A stretch of DNA of 64,000 nucleotides from JAHFPN01 sp963765745 (GCA_963765745.1 CAVXXM010000001.1:62001-126000); one strand, 5' to 3'; positions 9,953-19,059 are shown, numbered from the stretch's first letter. Notes: a model not told the origin generated them from the sequence alone. Numbers and translations are program-made.

Positions 9953-10606
9953 TCAGGCGCTCTTCCCGGATGCCGCCTTCGACTTCGCCCAGTAGTCGGC
10001 CGCGGCCTTGGTGGCGGCCAGCGCTTTGGCGTCCTCGAAGCCCGGCGCCATCGAAGCGTCGGTTCCGGCCATCACTTCGTGATGGTCGATGTTCAGGAGC
10101 CGGAGCCAGCTCTGCTGGCCGAGCGTCAGGCCGATCATGCAGCCGAGCTCGACTAGTTCCGGCTCGCTGAAATGCTTGTGCAGGCGATCCCAGAACGCGT
10201 CGTCGGTGTCGAGATGCCAGGCGATCGCCTCGGCATAGGCGAGCGCGGCCTTCTGGCGGTCGTTGAAGCGGGTGGATTTTTCGAAGTTCAGCAGATCGAA
10301 CACCTGGTCCTCGATGACGGCGCCGGTCTTGGCCGCCTTCACCGAGCGCTGGTTGCCGCAATACTCGCACTGCACCGAGCGCGAGATATAGAGGCGGCAC
10401 AGCTCCTTGATGGAGTGGTCGAGCACGCCGTTCCGGAAAATATCGCGCCAGGAATTGGCGAAGAACCAGAAGCAGGCCGGCACATGCGCGCGCACCGCCG
10501 AGCTTTCCGGCCGCGGCGTGCCCTCGCGCTGGCAGCGCTCCATTTCTTTGCGCATCTCCGCGTCCATCTTGTCGAGCGGGATGTAGCTGATGCGTTGCTT
10601 GGCCAT
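9953..10606 (-). CDS. Carboxymuconolactone decarboxylase (AhpD-like) family protein
   Basis: The 217-residue product has the CMD fold with an intact redox pair, C-E-Y-C, in RSVQCEYCGNQRSVKAAK (about residues 87-104). A helical region continues through LAYAEAIAWHLDTDD. It is a likely thiol-dependent peroxidase or related detoxification enzyme. The start MAKQRISYIPLDKMD at 10606 is preferred to an upstream in-frame ATG at 10633 because it lies just after the upstream HpaB-like stop (10630). Its position between the monooxygenase and DoxX gene suggests co-transcription and a role in coping with reactive by-products, which is inference. Confidence 0.75.
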   Translation of the reverse strand: MAKQRISYIPLDKMDAEMRKEMERCQREGTPRPESSAVRAHVPACFWFFANSWRDIFRNGVLDHSIKELCRLYISRSVQCEYCGNQRSVKAAKTGAVIEDQVFDLLNFEKSTRFNDRQKAALAYAEAIAWHLDTDDAFWDRLHKHFSEPELVELGCMIGLTLGQQSWLRLLNIDHHEVMAGTDASMAPGFEDAKALAATKAAADYWAKSKAASGKSA

Positions 10607-10629
10607 GGCTTCCTCGTCCTTCGTTCTGT

Positions 10630-12170
10630 TCACTCGGCGGCGACGGATGGCGGCGCGGCACGCGCCGAATCCTGCGCCTTGGCGTAGTCGGCAGTCTTCT
10701 TGTACTCCGACGCCGGTCGTCTTTCACCTCAATCCCGACCACTTTTCGGGCGAATTCCGCGAGCGGGCCGGAGCCGGTGAATTCCGCGCGTTTCATGGTG
10801 AGCGACAACAGCGTCTGCAGCGGCGTGCCGTTGAAGTTCTCGAACATGAACAGCCGGCTGCCCCAATCGGTGAGATAGAGGTCGCGGATGACGCGCGCGA
10901 TCTTGATGCGGTCATAGGCCTCGCCGGTCGCGCCCCTGTTGAGCTTTTCAAGCCACGGACGCATCGCCGGGTTGTTCCACTGCTTCTCGGTCGGGAACAT
11001 GATGGCGCTGCGGCCGCACAGATCGATCAGCTCGTCCACCATTGGCCCGAGGTTTTGCAGGAAGTAGACGCGGCCCCAATTAAACATCTGGATGTCCGGC
11101 TTGTAGAGGCCGCCTGGCGTGTGGAAGCCTTGGTCCTCCGAGGCGAGAACATGGGCGTAGGTCGTCTTCTGAAAAGCGATGATTCTCGCAAGCCGCGCTT
11201 GCACGGCTTCGATCTTGGCGGTGCCGAGATGCTCGCACATCAGGATCGCAAGCCCCGCCAGCAGCTCCGCCCGCACGGCCTGACGCACAAGCGCATAATA
11301 GTGTCCCCAGTCGAACACGCGCTGCGGATAAAGCTTGGCGTGGTCCGGGTTGCCGATATGGAAGATGTATTTCCACGGGATCAGCACGTTGTCGAACAAC
11401 ACAGTTGCATCGAGCTCGTCGCCCTGCGATGCCAGCGGATGCTCGATTGGATCGGTGGCGACGACGCTTTCGCGGCAAACGATTGTAATGCCTGAAAGAT
11501 TCGCAGGGCAGACGCCATAAATGATCTGGTCGCCCTTGGCGCCGGGGCGGAAGAACACGCCCATGTGCAGGAAGTCGCCGAATGCCGACGCCGTTCCGAT
11601 CGCCTTCACGCCATTGACGACAACGCCCTCGTCATTTGTCGAGACGATGCGAAGCGCCGGCGAGGTGGCGTGCGCGTTGGGATCGGAGCGATCGGCCTGC
11701 GGATCGACGAAGTGCGGCGCGACAACGAGATCGTTGTCCATCGCGTATTGCCAAAAGTTGCGAATGTTGTCCGCGAGCGCGCGCCCTTCCGCGCCGATCG
11801 CCGCCTTCTCCCACGGTTCGGGGTCGTCGATGTAGGTCACCAGCATGTAGTTCTGGGAATCGGGGGTGCGCGGGCATGACGCCGCGACGAAATGCTTCAT
11901 GATGAATTCGTGATACTTGCGCTTGCGGACCAGCTCTTCCTTGCTGGTGTGCCGGAACCACATCATCGAGCGGCGCTTGCCGTTCTTGTCGACGAAGGTG
12001 AGCTGGTTCTCCAGATCCTTGCGGTTATGCAGGTCGAAGAAATCGGCCGTCATGCGCGCGTAATCGCGCGTCAGCGGATGGGTCGCGACGTTGTCGATCT
12101 GCTCGTTGCCGACCCAGACCTTGCGGCCGTCGTTCAGGGCTTCGAGATAATGCTTGCCGGTGCGCAGCAC
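10630..12170 (-). CDS. HpaB-like 4-hydroxyphenylacetate 3-monooxygenase, oxygenase component (one frameshift)
   Basis: A flavin-dependent aromatic hydroxylase of the HpaB/acyl-CoA dehydrogenase-fold family, about 513 residues. Visible family segments are RTGKHYLEALNDGRKVWVG, DYARMTADFFDLHNRKD, VNGVKAIGTASAFGDFLHMG, LFDNVLIPWKYIF and GTPLQTLLSLTMKRAEFTG. HpaB enzymes use FADH2 from a separate HpaC reductase, which is not seen here. The frame breaks near 10705, where one missing C in a CCC run restores SEYKKTADYAKAQDS and a stop at 10630. The start is GTG after a TAGGAG ribosome site. Expression probably depends on the divergent LysR regulator. Confidence 0.8.
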
Positions 12171-12215
12171 TTGCGGCTCCTAGGATGGCGCTAGCCTACG
12201 CTCGCGGCCGTCCCT

Positions 12216-12259
12216 ATACTATTCGTCCATGAGTATAAACTCTATTCCGCATAGGAATA
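12216..12259. promoter_or_regulatory. LysR-type operator: two adjacent dyads between hpaB-like and lysR genes
   Basis: The 58-base divergent intergenic region and the first codons of the LysR gene hold two perfect inverted repeats. The first is ATACT-N11-AGTAT at 12216-12236, matching the T-N11-A LysR box and enclosing the LysR start codon. The second is TATTCC-N5-GGAATA at 12243-12259. Placement over the regulator's own start suggests autorepression together with control of the divergent oxygenase gene. The dyads are directly visible; the regulatory role is inferred. Confidence 0.6.
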
Positions 12260-13234
12260 AGGACGAACTCGACCTGCATCATCTGCAGGTGCTCGACGTG
12301 CTGTTGCGCGAGCACGGTCTCACGCGCGCGGCCAAGGTGCTGAGCCTCACGCAGCCGGCGCTCTCCAAGACGCTGGCGCGGCTGCGGCGCTATTTCGACG
12401 ATCCGCTGTTCGTGCGCGTCGCGCTGCGCATGGAGCCGACGCCCAAGGCGCTCGAGCTCAAGGCGCCGGTGAGCGCCATCCTCGACCAGATGCGGCGGCT
12501 GAAGAGCGAGCACGTGCCGTTCAATCCGCTGATCTCGAGCCGCACCTTCAACTTCTGCGTGGTCGATGCCGGCGTGATCAAGCTCTTGCCGCCGCTGGTG
12601 ACGCTGCTCGCCGAACGGGCGCCGCACGTGCGCCTGCGCGCGATGCAGCTGGAGTCGCAAAATCTCGATTCCTGGCTGGAGTCGGGCAAGATCGATTTCG
12701 CCATGGGCTCGTTCCCCGAACTGGTGAAGGGAATCCGCCGCCAGCCGCTTTGGGTCGAGCGCTACGTGAGCGTGGTGCGAAAAGGCCACCCGCGAATTTC
12801 AACGGAAGTTTCGCTCAAGGATTTCGCGGCGGAAAAACACGTTCTGGTCTCGATGGCCGGCACCGGCCACGCGCATCAATCGGCGGAGCGGGCGCTCGAA
12901 GCCGCGATCCCGCCGGACAATATCATCTGCCGGGTTCCTATTTTCCTGGCCGCAGCCGTGGTGGCCAAGCACACCGACGCCGTCGCCACGCTGCCTTTTT
13001 CGATCGCGACGGTGCTGGCCGAGGATCTCGATCTCGAACTGGTGACGCCGCCGGTCAAGCTGCCGAAGATCGAAATATCGCAATACTGGCACGAGCGCTT
13101 CCACCGCGAGCCGGGCAACGAATGGATCCGTTCGGTGTTCCGCACGCTGTTCCGCAGGCCGGCGGGGCAGGCTGGAGGAGGTCGCGGGGGCAGGATCGGC
13201 GCAGCTGGAGCGCGTTCTGCGTGTAGTCCGCTAG
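12229..13234 (+). CDS. LysR-family transcriptional regulator (probable frameshift near the 3' end)
   Basis: The N-terminal winged helix-turn-helix is clear (LDLHHLQVLDVLLREHGLTR, then TQPALSKTLARLRRYFDDPL, about residues 14-62), followed by a substrate-binding domain to about residue 314. The uninterrupted frame would run to 13341, antisense through the whole tRNA-Glu gene, giving the tRNA-translation artefact GNRTRVFAVRGRRPGPLDEG. Removing one G near 13167 (CAGGCTG to CAGCTG) gives the plausible tail LEEVAGAGSAQLERVLRVVR and a stop at 13232, one base before the tRNA. I take that as the real end. It likely controls the divergent aromatic operon in response to a substrate or ring intermediate. 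Confidence 0.75.
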
Positions 13235-13235
13235 C

Positions 13236-13311
13236 TGGCGCTCCCTACGGGAATCGAACCCGTGTTTTCGCCGTGAGAGGGCGACGTCCTGGGCCGCTAG
13301 ACGAAGGGAGC
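13236..13311 (-). tRNA. tRNA-Glu (anticodon CTC)
   Basis: On the minus strand the 76 bases fold as a tRNA. The acceptor stem GCTCCCT pairs with AGGGAGC, followed by discriminator G and an encoded CCA. The D-loop contains CTAGCGGCCCAGGAC. The anticodon stem TCGCC/GGCGA encloses the loop CTCTCAC with anticodon CTC, and the T-arm is CACGGGTTCGATTCCCGTA. The body closely matches the standard bacterial tRNA-Glu pattern. Confidence 0.96.
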
Positions 13312-13466
13312 GTTGCCTTCCTCTTAGCCGCGAAGGCCTGAGCCTTCAAGCCCGCACCGGGAGCCGGAGATTGCGGCGGACAGCGGCGCGGCTCGGTTGC
13401 CGCCGCGTCCGCTACCCCGTAGAATCCCACGACCGGGCGCGAGATTCTTGCCCGTTGGGAGGCACC

Positions 13467-13637
13467 ATGGCCAGACGTCGGACCGTAATGCGCAGCTCGA
13501 AGGGCAAGAAGCTCTATGCCGTTCGCGACAAGAAGGGCAAGTTCAAGGACATCCAGACCTACAAGCGCGCGCAAGGCGCGGACATCAAGCGCAAAGCCAA
13601 GGGCGAAAAGCGCAAGAAGAGGCGCAAGAAAAAGTAA
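13467..13637 (+). CDS. Small lysine/arginine-rich basic protein, function unknown
   Basis: A 56-residue protein, MARRRTVMRSSKGKKLYAVR onward, with a long run of Lys/Arg at the C-terminus (KRKAKGEKRKKRRKKK). A GGGAGG ribosome site lies four bases before the ATG at 13467, which decides this start over an upstream in-frame ATG. Similar short basic proteins are common in Hyphomicrobiales. The charge suggests binding to nucleic acid, perhaps rRNA or DNA, but no domain supports a specific role. It stands alone downstream of tRNA-Glu on the opposite strand. Confidence 0.65.
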   Translation: MARRRTVMRSSKGKKLYAVRDKKGKFKDIQTYKRAQGADIKRKAKGEKRKKRRKKK

Positions 13638-13701
13638 CGCCGCAAGCGCCGCAGTTTCGTTTCGGCCCTGCCGGGCAATCCCCGCGGGGCCGAACGCATT
13701 T

Positions 13702-14544
13702 CTAGACCCGGATCAGCACCACGCCGCCGACGATGAGCGCGGCGGCGGCCCAGCGCCAGCGGCCGGCTTTTTCATGCAGCATAAAGACCGCGATCAGCAT
13801 GGCGAACAGCACGCTGGTTTCGCGCAGCGCCACCACCAGCGCGATCGGCGCCTGGGTGAAGGCCCAGACCACGATCCAGTAAGCGCCGAGCGAAAGCGCG
13901 CCGGCGAGCACGCCCTCGCGCCAGGCGGGAACCAGGCGCACGAGCGCGCTCCGGCCGCGCGTGGCGAAGCCGTAGGCGAGCATCACCAGCCCGTCGAGCA
14001 CGAACATCCACAGCACGAAACCCGAGGCGGTGAGCGCGAGGCGCGCGCCGACGCCATCGACCAGCGAATAGGCGGCGATGAAGACGGAGGTCGCCAGCGC
14101 ATAGCCGAGCGCTTTGGCCGGCAGCCGGCCGAGATCGGCGCTGCCCTTCAAGGACATCACGACGACGCCGAGCGCGATGGCGATCACCGCGAACGCCTTG
14201 ATCGGCGTCATCGACTCGCCGAGCACGAGCGCGCCGACCACCGCCACCATCAAGGGCGCGGCGCCGCGCGCCAGCGGATAGACTTGGCTCAAGTCGCCGT
14301 GCTCGTAGGCGCGGATCAGAAACAGCTTGTAGCCGGTGTGCAGCAGCGCCGAGGCGGCAAGCCACGGCCAGGCGGCGGCGGCCGGCTGCGGGAAGAACGG
14401 CATCAGAAGGAGCGCCAGCCCGCTCTGCACCAGCGACAAGAGCAGGATCGACGAGGTGCGGTCGAGCCCGACCTTGACCACCGCGTTCCAGCCCGCGTGC
14501 ATCAATGCGGCGATCAGCACCGCGACGAAGACGAAAAGATCCAT
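13702..14544 (-). CDS. DMT-superfamily transporter (EamA domains)
   Basis: The 280-residue product has about ten hydrophobic helices arranged as two EamA repeats (MHAGWNAVVKVGLDR at the first helix; LVLGESMTPIKAFAVIAIAL closing the first repeat; VLFAMLIAVFMLHEKAGRWR in the second). It is an inner-membrane drug/metabolite carrier, substrate unknown. It begins two bases after the stop of the HpaD-like gene on the same strand, suggesting translational coupling and a role in moving an aromatic compound or intermediate. That role is inference from position. Confidence 0.8.
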   Translation of the reverse strand: MDLFVFVAVLIAALMHAGWNAVVKVGLDRTSSILLLSLVQSGLALLLMPFFPQPAAAAWPWLAASALLHTGYKLFLIRAYEHGDLSQVYPLARGAAPLMVAVVGALVLGESMTPIKAFAVIAIALGVVVMSLKGSADLGRLPAKALGYALATSVFIAAYSLVDGVGARLALTASGFVLWMFVLDGLVMLAYGFATRGRSALVRLVPAWREGVLAGALSLGAYWIVVWAFTQAPIALVVALRETSVLFAMLIAVFMLHEKAGRWRWAAAALIVGGVVLIRV

Positions 14545-14546
14545 GC

Positions 14547-15530
14547 CTACCGCGCGACGATCGGCTGCGCCTCGAGCACCGGCGGGCGCACCGGGCAGCC
14601 CTCGAACACGGTGCCTTCCTCGAACCAGCTTTTCGGCGCCGGATGGCCCCACAGCGTCTGGCGCTGCGGGTCGCGCAGCGTCCAGCGGATCGGCTCGTGG
14701 TCGTGGTCGACGGTGAGGTAATCGCTGGTGAACATCTCGACGCGGTGGCCGTCGGGATCGCGCACATAGAGGAAGAATGCGTTGGAAATGCCGTGCCGCC
14801 CGGGCCCGCGTTCCATGTTCTGCAGGTAGCCGGTCGTGGCCATCACGTCGCAGACATGGAGGATGTCGAGCGAGGTCGCGGTCCACATGCCGACGTGATG
14901 CAGGCGCGGGCCGGCGCCGTTGGTGAAGGCGATGTCGTGGACGTTGCCCTTGCGCTCCATCCAGACCGCCCAGAATTGCGGCGGCACGTCCTCGGTGTCG
15001 GTGTATTCGGTCAGGCGGAAGCCGAGATCGTTGTAGAATTCGTAGCTCGACTGCACGTCGTCGGTGAAGCAGTTGAGATGATCGATGCGCTGGATGCGGG
15101 CGCCGCGGTGCAGGCCGTATTTCTGCAGCGCGCTCGGCCGCAGCTCCATCCGGGCATAGAGCTCGAGCGGCATGCCGCGCACGTCGCGGGCGAACAGCGT
15201 GCGGCCCTGATAGGGCACCTCGCGGAAAGCGGCCGGCAGGCCCCTGGCCTTGAACCATTTGGCCGCCTTGTCGAGGTCGTCCTCCTCGCCGACCTTGTAG
15301 CCGAGCGCATAGCAGAGCGGCTGGCCGGTCTGGCGCAGCACGATGGAATGATGATTGCGCTCCTCGATGCCGCGCAGATAGAGCGTGTCCTTGGTCTCGT
15401 CGGCGACCAGCAGGCCGAAGCAATCCACATAGAAGGCGCGCGAGGCGGCGAGATCGCTGACGCCGAGCACCACGTGGCTCGAGCGCAGGATGTTGAACGG
15501 CGGATTGAAGACGGGCGGCTTGAGGGGCAT
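14547..15530 (-). CDS. HpaD-like 3,4-dihydroxyphenylacetate 2,3-dioxygenase (extradiol, VOC fold)
   Basis: A type I extradiol dioxygenase of 327 residues with two VOC modules. The metal-binding triad is visible: H151 in RIDHLNCFTDD, H212 in RLHHVGMWT and E265 in GHRVEMFTSDY. The last part (SDYLTVDHDHEPIRWTLRDP) matches homoprotocatechuate 2,3-dioxygenases of the Mn/Fe class. It would open the homoprotocatechuate ring to 5-carboxymethyl-2-hydroxymuconate semialdehyde, the substrate of the HpaE-like enzyme encoded 200 bases upstream on the same strand. Both fit a meta-cleavage pathway fed by the HpaB-like hydroxylase. Confidence 0.85.
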   Translation of the reverse strand: MPLKPPVFNPPFNILRSSHVVLGVSDLAASRAFYVDCFGLLVADETKDTLYLRGIEERNHHSIVLRQTGQPLCYALGYKVGEEDDLDKAAKWFKARGLPAAFREVPYQGRTLFARDVRGMPLELYARMELRPSALQKYGLHRGARIQRIDHLNCFTDDVQSSYEFYNDLGFRLTEYTDTEDVPPQFWAVWMERKGNVHDIAFTNGAGPRLHHVGMWTATSLDILHVCDVMATTGYLQNMERGPGRHGISNAFFLYVRDPDGHRVEMFTSDYLTVDHDHEPIRWTLRDPQRQTLWGHPAPKSWFEEGTVFEGCPVRPPVLEAQPIVAR

Positions 15531-15551
15531 GGATTGCTAACGCCTCGATAC

Positions 15552-15711
15552 TCGTCATTCCGGGGCGCGCGCCGTAGCCCAAAGGGCGAAGGCGTGGCGA
15601 GCCCGGAATCCATAACCACCGACTGCGCGGATATTGCACCGATCGTGGATATGGATTCCGGGCTCGCCGCGCCTTCGCCCTTCAGGCTAGGCGGGCGACC
15701 CGGAATGACGA
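15552..15711. repeat. Intergenic palindromic element (copy 1, about 160 bp)
   Basis: The ends are perfect inverted repeats, TCGTCATTCCG and CGGAATGACGA. The interior arms also pair: gaaggcg/ggcgagcccggaatcc on the left against ggattccgggctcgcc/cgccttc on the right. It fills most of the gap between the HpaD-like and HpaE-like genes. Three related elements occur at 24218, 31849 and 46144. The design resembles RIME/MITE-like intergenic mosaic repeats of Hyphomicrobiales. RNA across it would fold into a long hairpin, so it could affect mRNA stability or termination. Confidence 0.75.
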
Positions 15712-15730
15712 AGTAAGGTGAATGTTCACG

Positions 15731-17239
15731 TCATCCCCCGATTTTCTGGATCTTGTGGTCGCCCAAGGCAACCGCGATGTTCTTGGTCTCCATGTAGAAG
15801 TCGAAGCTGTAGTCGCCGCCGTCGCGGCCGATGCCCGACGCCTTCACGCCGCCGAACGGCGTCGGCAGGTGGCGCACGTTTTCGGAGTTGATCCAGACCA
15901 TGCCGGCCTCGACCGATTGCGCCATGCGGTGCGCGCGGCCGATGTCGCGGGTCCAAATGTAAGCCGTGAGGCCGTAGCGCACGTCGTTGGCGAGCTTCAG
16001 CGCCTCGGCCTCGTCCTTGAACGGGATCGCGGTGAGCGCCGGACCGAAAATTTCCTCCTGCGCGATGCGCATGTCGTTCCTGGCGTCGGCGAACAGCACG
16101 GGCTTGGCGTAATAGCCGGCGGCCGGCTTCTCGCTGCCGCCTTCGAACACCTTGGCGCCCTCTTTCTTGGCGAGCGCGACGTAGCTCGTGACCTTCTCCA
16201 GATGATCGGCATGGATCAGCGGGCCGATCTCGGTCGCGGGATCGAGCGGGTGGCCGAGCTTGATCTTCTTGATGCGCTCGGAGGCGCGCTTGATGAACTC
16301 GTCATAGATGCCGGCCTGCACCAGCGCACGGCTCGACGAGGTGCAGCGCTCGCCGTTGAGCGAATAGATCATGAACAGCGCCGCATCGACGGCGCGGTCG
16401 AGATCGGCGTCGTCGAAAATGATGACCGGGTTCTTCCCGCCGAGCTCGAAATGCACGCGCTTCAGCGTCGGCGCGCCCTGCGCCATGATGAGCGAGCCGG
16501 TGCCGGACTCGCCGACGAAGCCGATGGCCTTGATCGCCGGATGCTCGGTGAGCGCTTTGCCCGCCTCCTCGCCGAGGCCATGCACCAGATTGAGCACGCC
16601 CGCGGGCAGCACCTCGCTCGCGATCTCCGAGAGCAGCATCGCCGTGAGCGGGCTCCATTCGGCCGGCTTGTGCACGACCGTGCAGCCGGCGGCGAGCGCC
16701 GGCGCGATCTTCCAGGTCGAGAGCATGAAGGGCGTGTTCCAGGGCGTGATGACGCCCACGGGGCCGATCGGCTGGCGGATCGTGTAGTTGAGCTGGCCCT
16801 GCGCCGGCAGCGACAGGCCGTCCTGGGCGCCGGGCGCGCGGTCGGCGAAGAAGCGGAAATTATCGGCCGCGCGCAGCGCCGCCTTGCTCATGTAGCGCAG
16901 CGCCTGGCCGGTATCCATGCATTCGATGAAGGCGATCTCGTCGGCGCGGGCCACGATCTTGTCGGCGATCTTGTGCAGCAGCGCCTTGCGCGCTTCGCCG
17001 CTGGTCTTGCTCCAGGCCGGGAAGGCGCGCGCCGCGGCCTTGGCGGCGCGGTCGATGTCGGCGGCCGTGCCGCGCGCGATCTTCGCCAGCAGCTTGCCAT
17101 CGACCGGCGAAAGGTCGTCGAAGGTCTGGCCCGAGCCGGCGTCGGCCTTGCCGTCGATCCAGTGCGGCACCGGGCCGGACTTGAAACGCGCCAGATACGC
17201 CTCGGCGCGCTGCTGGTTGTCCATGAAGGGCTTGGTCAT
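15731..17239 (-). CDS. HpaE-like 5-carboxymethyl-2-hydroxymuconate semialdehyde dehydrogenase
   Basis: An intact 502-residue NAD-dependent aldehyde dehydrogenase. The catalytic residues are E265 (HFELGGKNP) and C299 (LNGERCTSSSR). The substrate tunnel and oxyanion region show ITPWNTPFMLSTWKIAPAL, and the C-terminal NVRHLPTPFGGVKASGIGRD is typical of HpaE. It would oxidise the semialdehyde produced by the dioxygenase to the dicarboxylate for the lower homoprotocatechuate route. Later pathway genes (hpaF, hpaG, hpaH, hpaI) are absent from the window. Some other hydroxymuconic semialdehyde dehydrogenases look alike, so substrate assignment depends on the neighbouring HpaD-like gene. Confidence 0.85.
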   Translation of the reverse strand: MTKPFMDNQQRAEAYLARFKSGPVPHWIDGKADAGSGQTFDDLSPVDGKLLAKIARGTAADIDRAAKAAARAFPAWSKTSGEARKALLHKIADKIVARADEIAFIECMDTGQALRYMSKAALRAADNFRFFADRAPGAQDGLSLPAQGQLNYTIRQPIGPVGVITPWNTPFMLSTWKIAPALAAGCTVVHKPAEWSPLTAMLLSEIASEVLPAGVLNLVHGLGEEAGKALTEHPAIKAIGFVGESGTGSLIMAQGAPTLKRVHFELGGKNPVIIFDDADLDRAVDAALFMIYSLNGERCTSSSRALVQAGIYDEFIKRASERIKKIKLGHPLDPATEIGPLIHADHLEKVTSYVALAKKEGAKVFEGGSEKPAAGYYAKPVLFADARNDMRIAQEEIFGPALTAIPFKDEAEALKLANDVRYGLTAYIWTRDIGRAHRMAQSVEAGMVWINSENVRHLPTPFGGVKASGIGRDGGDYSFDFYMETKNIAVALGDHKIQKIGG

Positions 17240-17273
17240 GGGGGCAGTCTAGCAAATCCGTCCGGCGAAGTGG

Positions 17274-18287
17274 TCAGGCCACCTTCACCAACAGCTTGCC
17301 GAAATTCTTGCCCTTGAGCAGCCCGATCAGGCCCTCGGGCGCCTTCTCCAGCCCCTCGACGACGTCCTCGCGGTACTTGATCTTGCCGTCGCGCACCCAG
17401 CCGCGCATGTCGCGGAAAAACTCCCCGGTCTTGGGGAAGAAGTCGAACACGATGAAGCCGCGCAGCGTGAGGCGCTTGGACAGCACCGAGCGCATCAAAA
17501 GCGGCGTGCGGTCCGGCCCGGAAGGCAGCGCCGTGTCGTTGTAGTGAGCGATCAGGCCGCATACCGGAACGCGCGCGAAATCGTTGAACAGCGGCAGCAC
17601 CGCCGCTCCAGGTGGCGCCGCCGACGTTCTCGAAATAGACATCGACGCCCTTGGGGCAGGCCTCGGCGAGGCGCGCCGGCAAGATCCGCGGCACGATGAT
17701 CGACGCAATCATCGAAGCCGAGCTCGTTCATCACGTAGCGGCACTTCTCCGCGCCGCCGGCGACGCCCACGACGCGGCAGCCCTTGAGCTTGGCGATCTG
17801 CCCCACCACGCGCCCACCGCGCCGGAGGCGGCCGATACGACCACGGTCTCGCCTTCCTTGGGCTTGCCGATTTCGAGACAGCCCGAAATAGGCGGTCATG
17901 CCCGGCATGCCGAGCACGCCGAGCGCGGTCGAAATCGGCGCGATCTTGGGATCGAGCTTCGTCAGCATGGCGCCGTCGGAGATGCGCGTAGTCCTGCCAG
18001 CCGGCCAACGAAGAGACGATGTCGCCCTTCTTGAAATCCTTGTGCTTGGATTCGACGACCTCGCTCACGGTGCCGCCGACCATGGTCTCGCCGATCTCGA
18101 CCGGTTTGACGTAGGATTTCGCCGCGCTCATGCGTCCGCGCATATAGGGATCGAGCGAGAGCCAGAGCGTGCGCAGCAGCAGCTCGCCGTCCTTGGGCGC
18201 GGGCGCCTCGCTCTCGGCCAGCCGGAAATCGGAAGGCTTCGGCTCGCCCTCCGGGCGGGAAGCGAGTTCGATCTTGCGGTTCTTCAT
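17274..18287 (-). pseudogene. NADP-dependent medium-chain oxidoreductase (CurA/YncB type), several frameshifts
   Basis: A zinc-free MDR enzyme of about 337 residues. Segments across frames are LWLSLDPYMRGRM, GETMVGGTVSEVVESKHKDF, MLTKLDPKIAPISTALGVLG, GMPGMTAYFGL, the nucleotide-binding region, CGLIAHYND and GLIGLLKGKNFGKLLVKVA. It belongs to the prostaglandin reductase/2-alkenal reductase branch. Five indels lie between 17590 and 18000 (four insertions, one deletion), while both ends are clean. Each repair restores conserved sequence, so sequencing error is likelier than decay. ATG 18287 follows GAGG by six bases. The gene lies 35 bases upstream of the HpaE-like gene on the same strand. Confidence 0.7.
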
Positions 18288-18327
18288 GGCCAACCTCTAT
18301 TCTCAATGGGAAAGCGGACGCGCCGGT

Positions 18328-19059
18328 TCAGCCTTGCCGGAACGCGCGCGCTGCGTCCACGGCCTTCTTGCGGACCGCCACCAGCCACCCGGCGAACAGC
18401 GGCTCGAATTCCCCCGCGTGCACATCGAGAAACCGGTCGATCGCGGCGCGCGGATCGCCGAGCGGGTTGGCGTATTCCGACCACAAGTAGTCGTCCCAGA
18501 TCAGAACGCCGCCCGGCTTCAGCATGGCCCAGGCGTAGAACGTGTCCACATAAATGTCGTCGGAGAAGTGACTGCCATCGACAAAGGCCACGTCGAACTG
18601 CGAACCGGCGGCGCGCAAGCGGGGCAAATGGTCGTAGGACCAGCCCTTGTGTTTCCGGATGCGCGCGGCAAACGCCGCCGTGTTGCGGTCGAAAACGCCT
18701 TCGGTCCGTGAGGCGCCGGCGATGAACTTGTGCTCGTCGCTGCCGGCAAAGGTGTCGATGGTATCGATCCGCGCATTGGGGAAGAACGTCGCCAGAAACA
18801 CCGTGGAGCGGCCCTCATAGGCGCCGATCTCGAGCACCGCTCGCACCCGGTCACGCGCGTCGCCGTACACGATCTCGCACAGCTCGCGCAGCGAACTGGT
18901 CCAGTGCTCGCTGAACTCGCCCTTGGCGTCGATGTCGGCGACGCCGGGCCGGGCATGCACCTTGACGTGCATGGGATCGAGCAGCTCACGCGTGCGCTTG
19001 GCCACCGGCCGCAAGAGCGGATGAAAGCGTGCCTCGATTTCGGCATCGGTCAGGCGCAT
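18328..19059 (-). CDS. Class I SAM-dependent methyltransferase (Methyltransf_24 type)
   Basis: The 243-residue product has a Rossmann methyltransferase core: motif I VLEIGAYEGRSTVFLATFFP (about residues 74-93), acidic strand 2 IDTIDTFAGS, FDVAFVDGSHFSDDIYVDTF (motif IV) and MLKPGGVLIWDDYLW (motif VI). Metal-ligand-like acidic residues in VDGSH and WDDY resemble catechol O-methyltransferase-type enzymes. Substrate unknown. It lies 8 bases from the DUF6476 gene on the same strand. A second, unrelated methyltransferase with a similar DGSH signature lies at 58039. Confidence 0.8.
   Translation of the reverse strand: MRLTDAEIEARFHPLLRPVAKRTRELLDPMHVKVHARPGVADIDAKGEFSEHWTSSLRELCEIVYGDARDRVRAVLEIGAYEGRSTVFLATFFPNARIDTIDTFAGSDEHKFIAGASRTEGVFDRNTAAFAARIRKHKGWSYDHLPRLRAAGSQFDVAFVDGSHFSDDIYVDTFYAWAMLKPGGVLIWDDYLWSEYANPLGDPRAAIDRFLDVHAGEFEPLFAGWLVAVRKKAVDAARAFRQG

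Noticed and set aside
9510..12170. A single 886-codon open frame that looks like a fusion of HpaB-like, CMD and DoxX proteins
   Set aside because: The middle is out of frame relative to the real CMD gene; the true HpaB-like end needs a one-base repair and stops at 10630, and DoxX starts at 9905.
13702..15639. A long open frame joining the DMT transporter to upstream coding sequence
   Set aside because: Upstream of 14544 it is only the wrong frame of the HpaD-like gene, which is complete in another frame with its metal triad.
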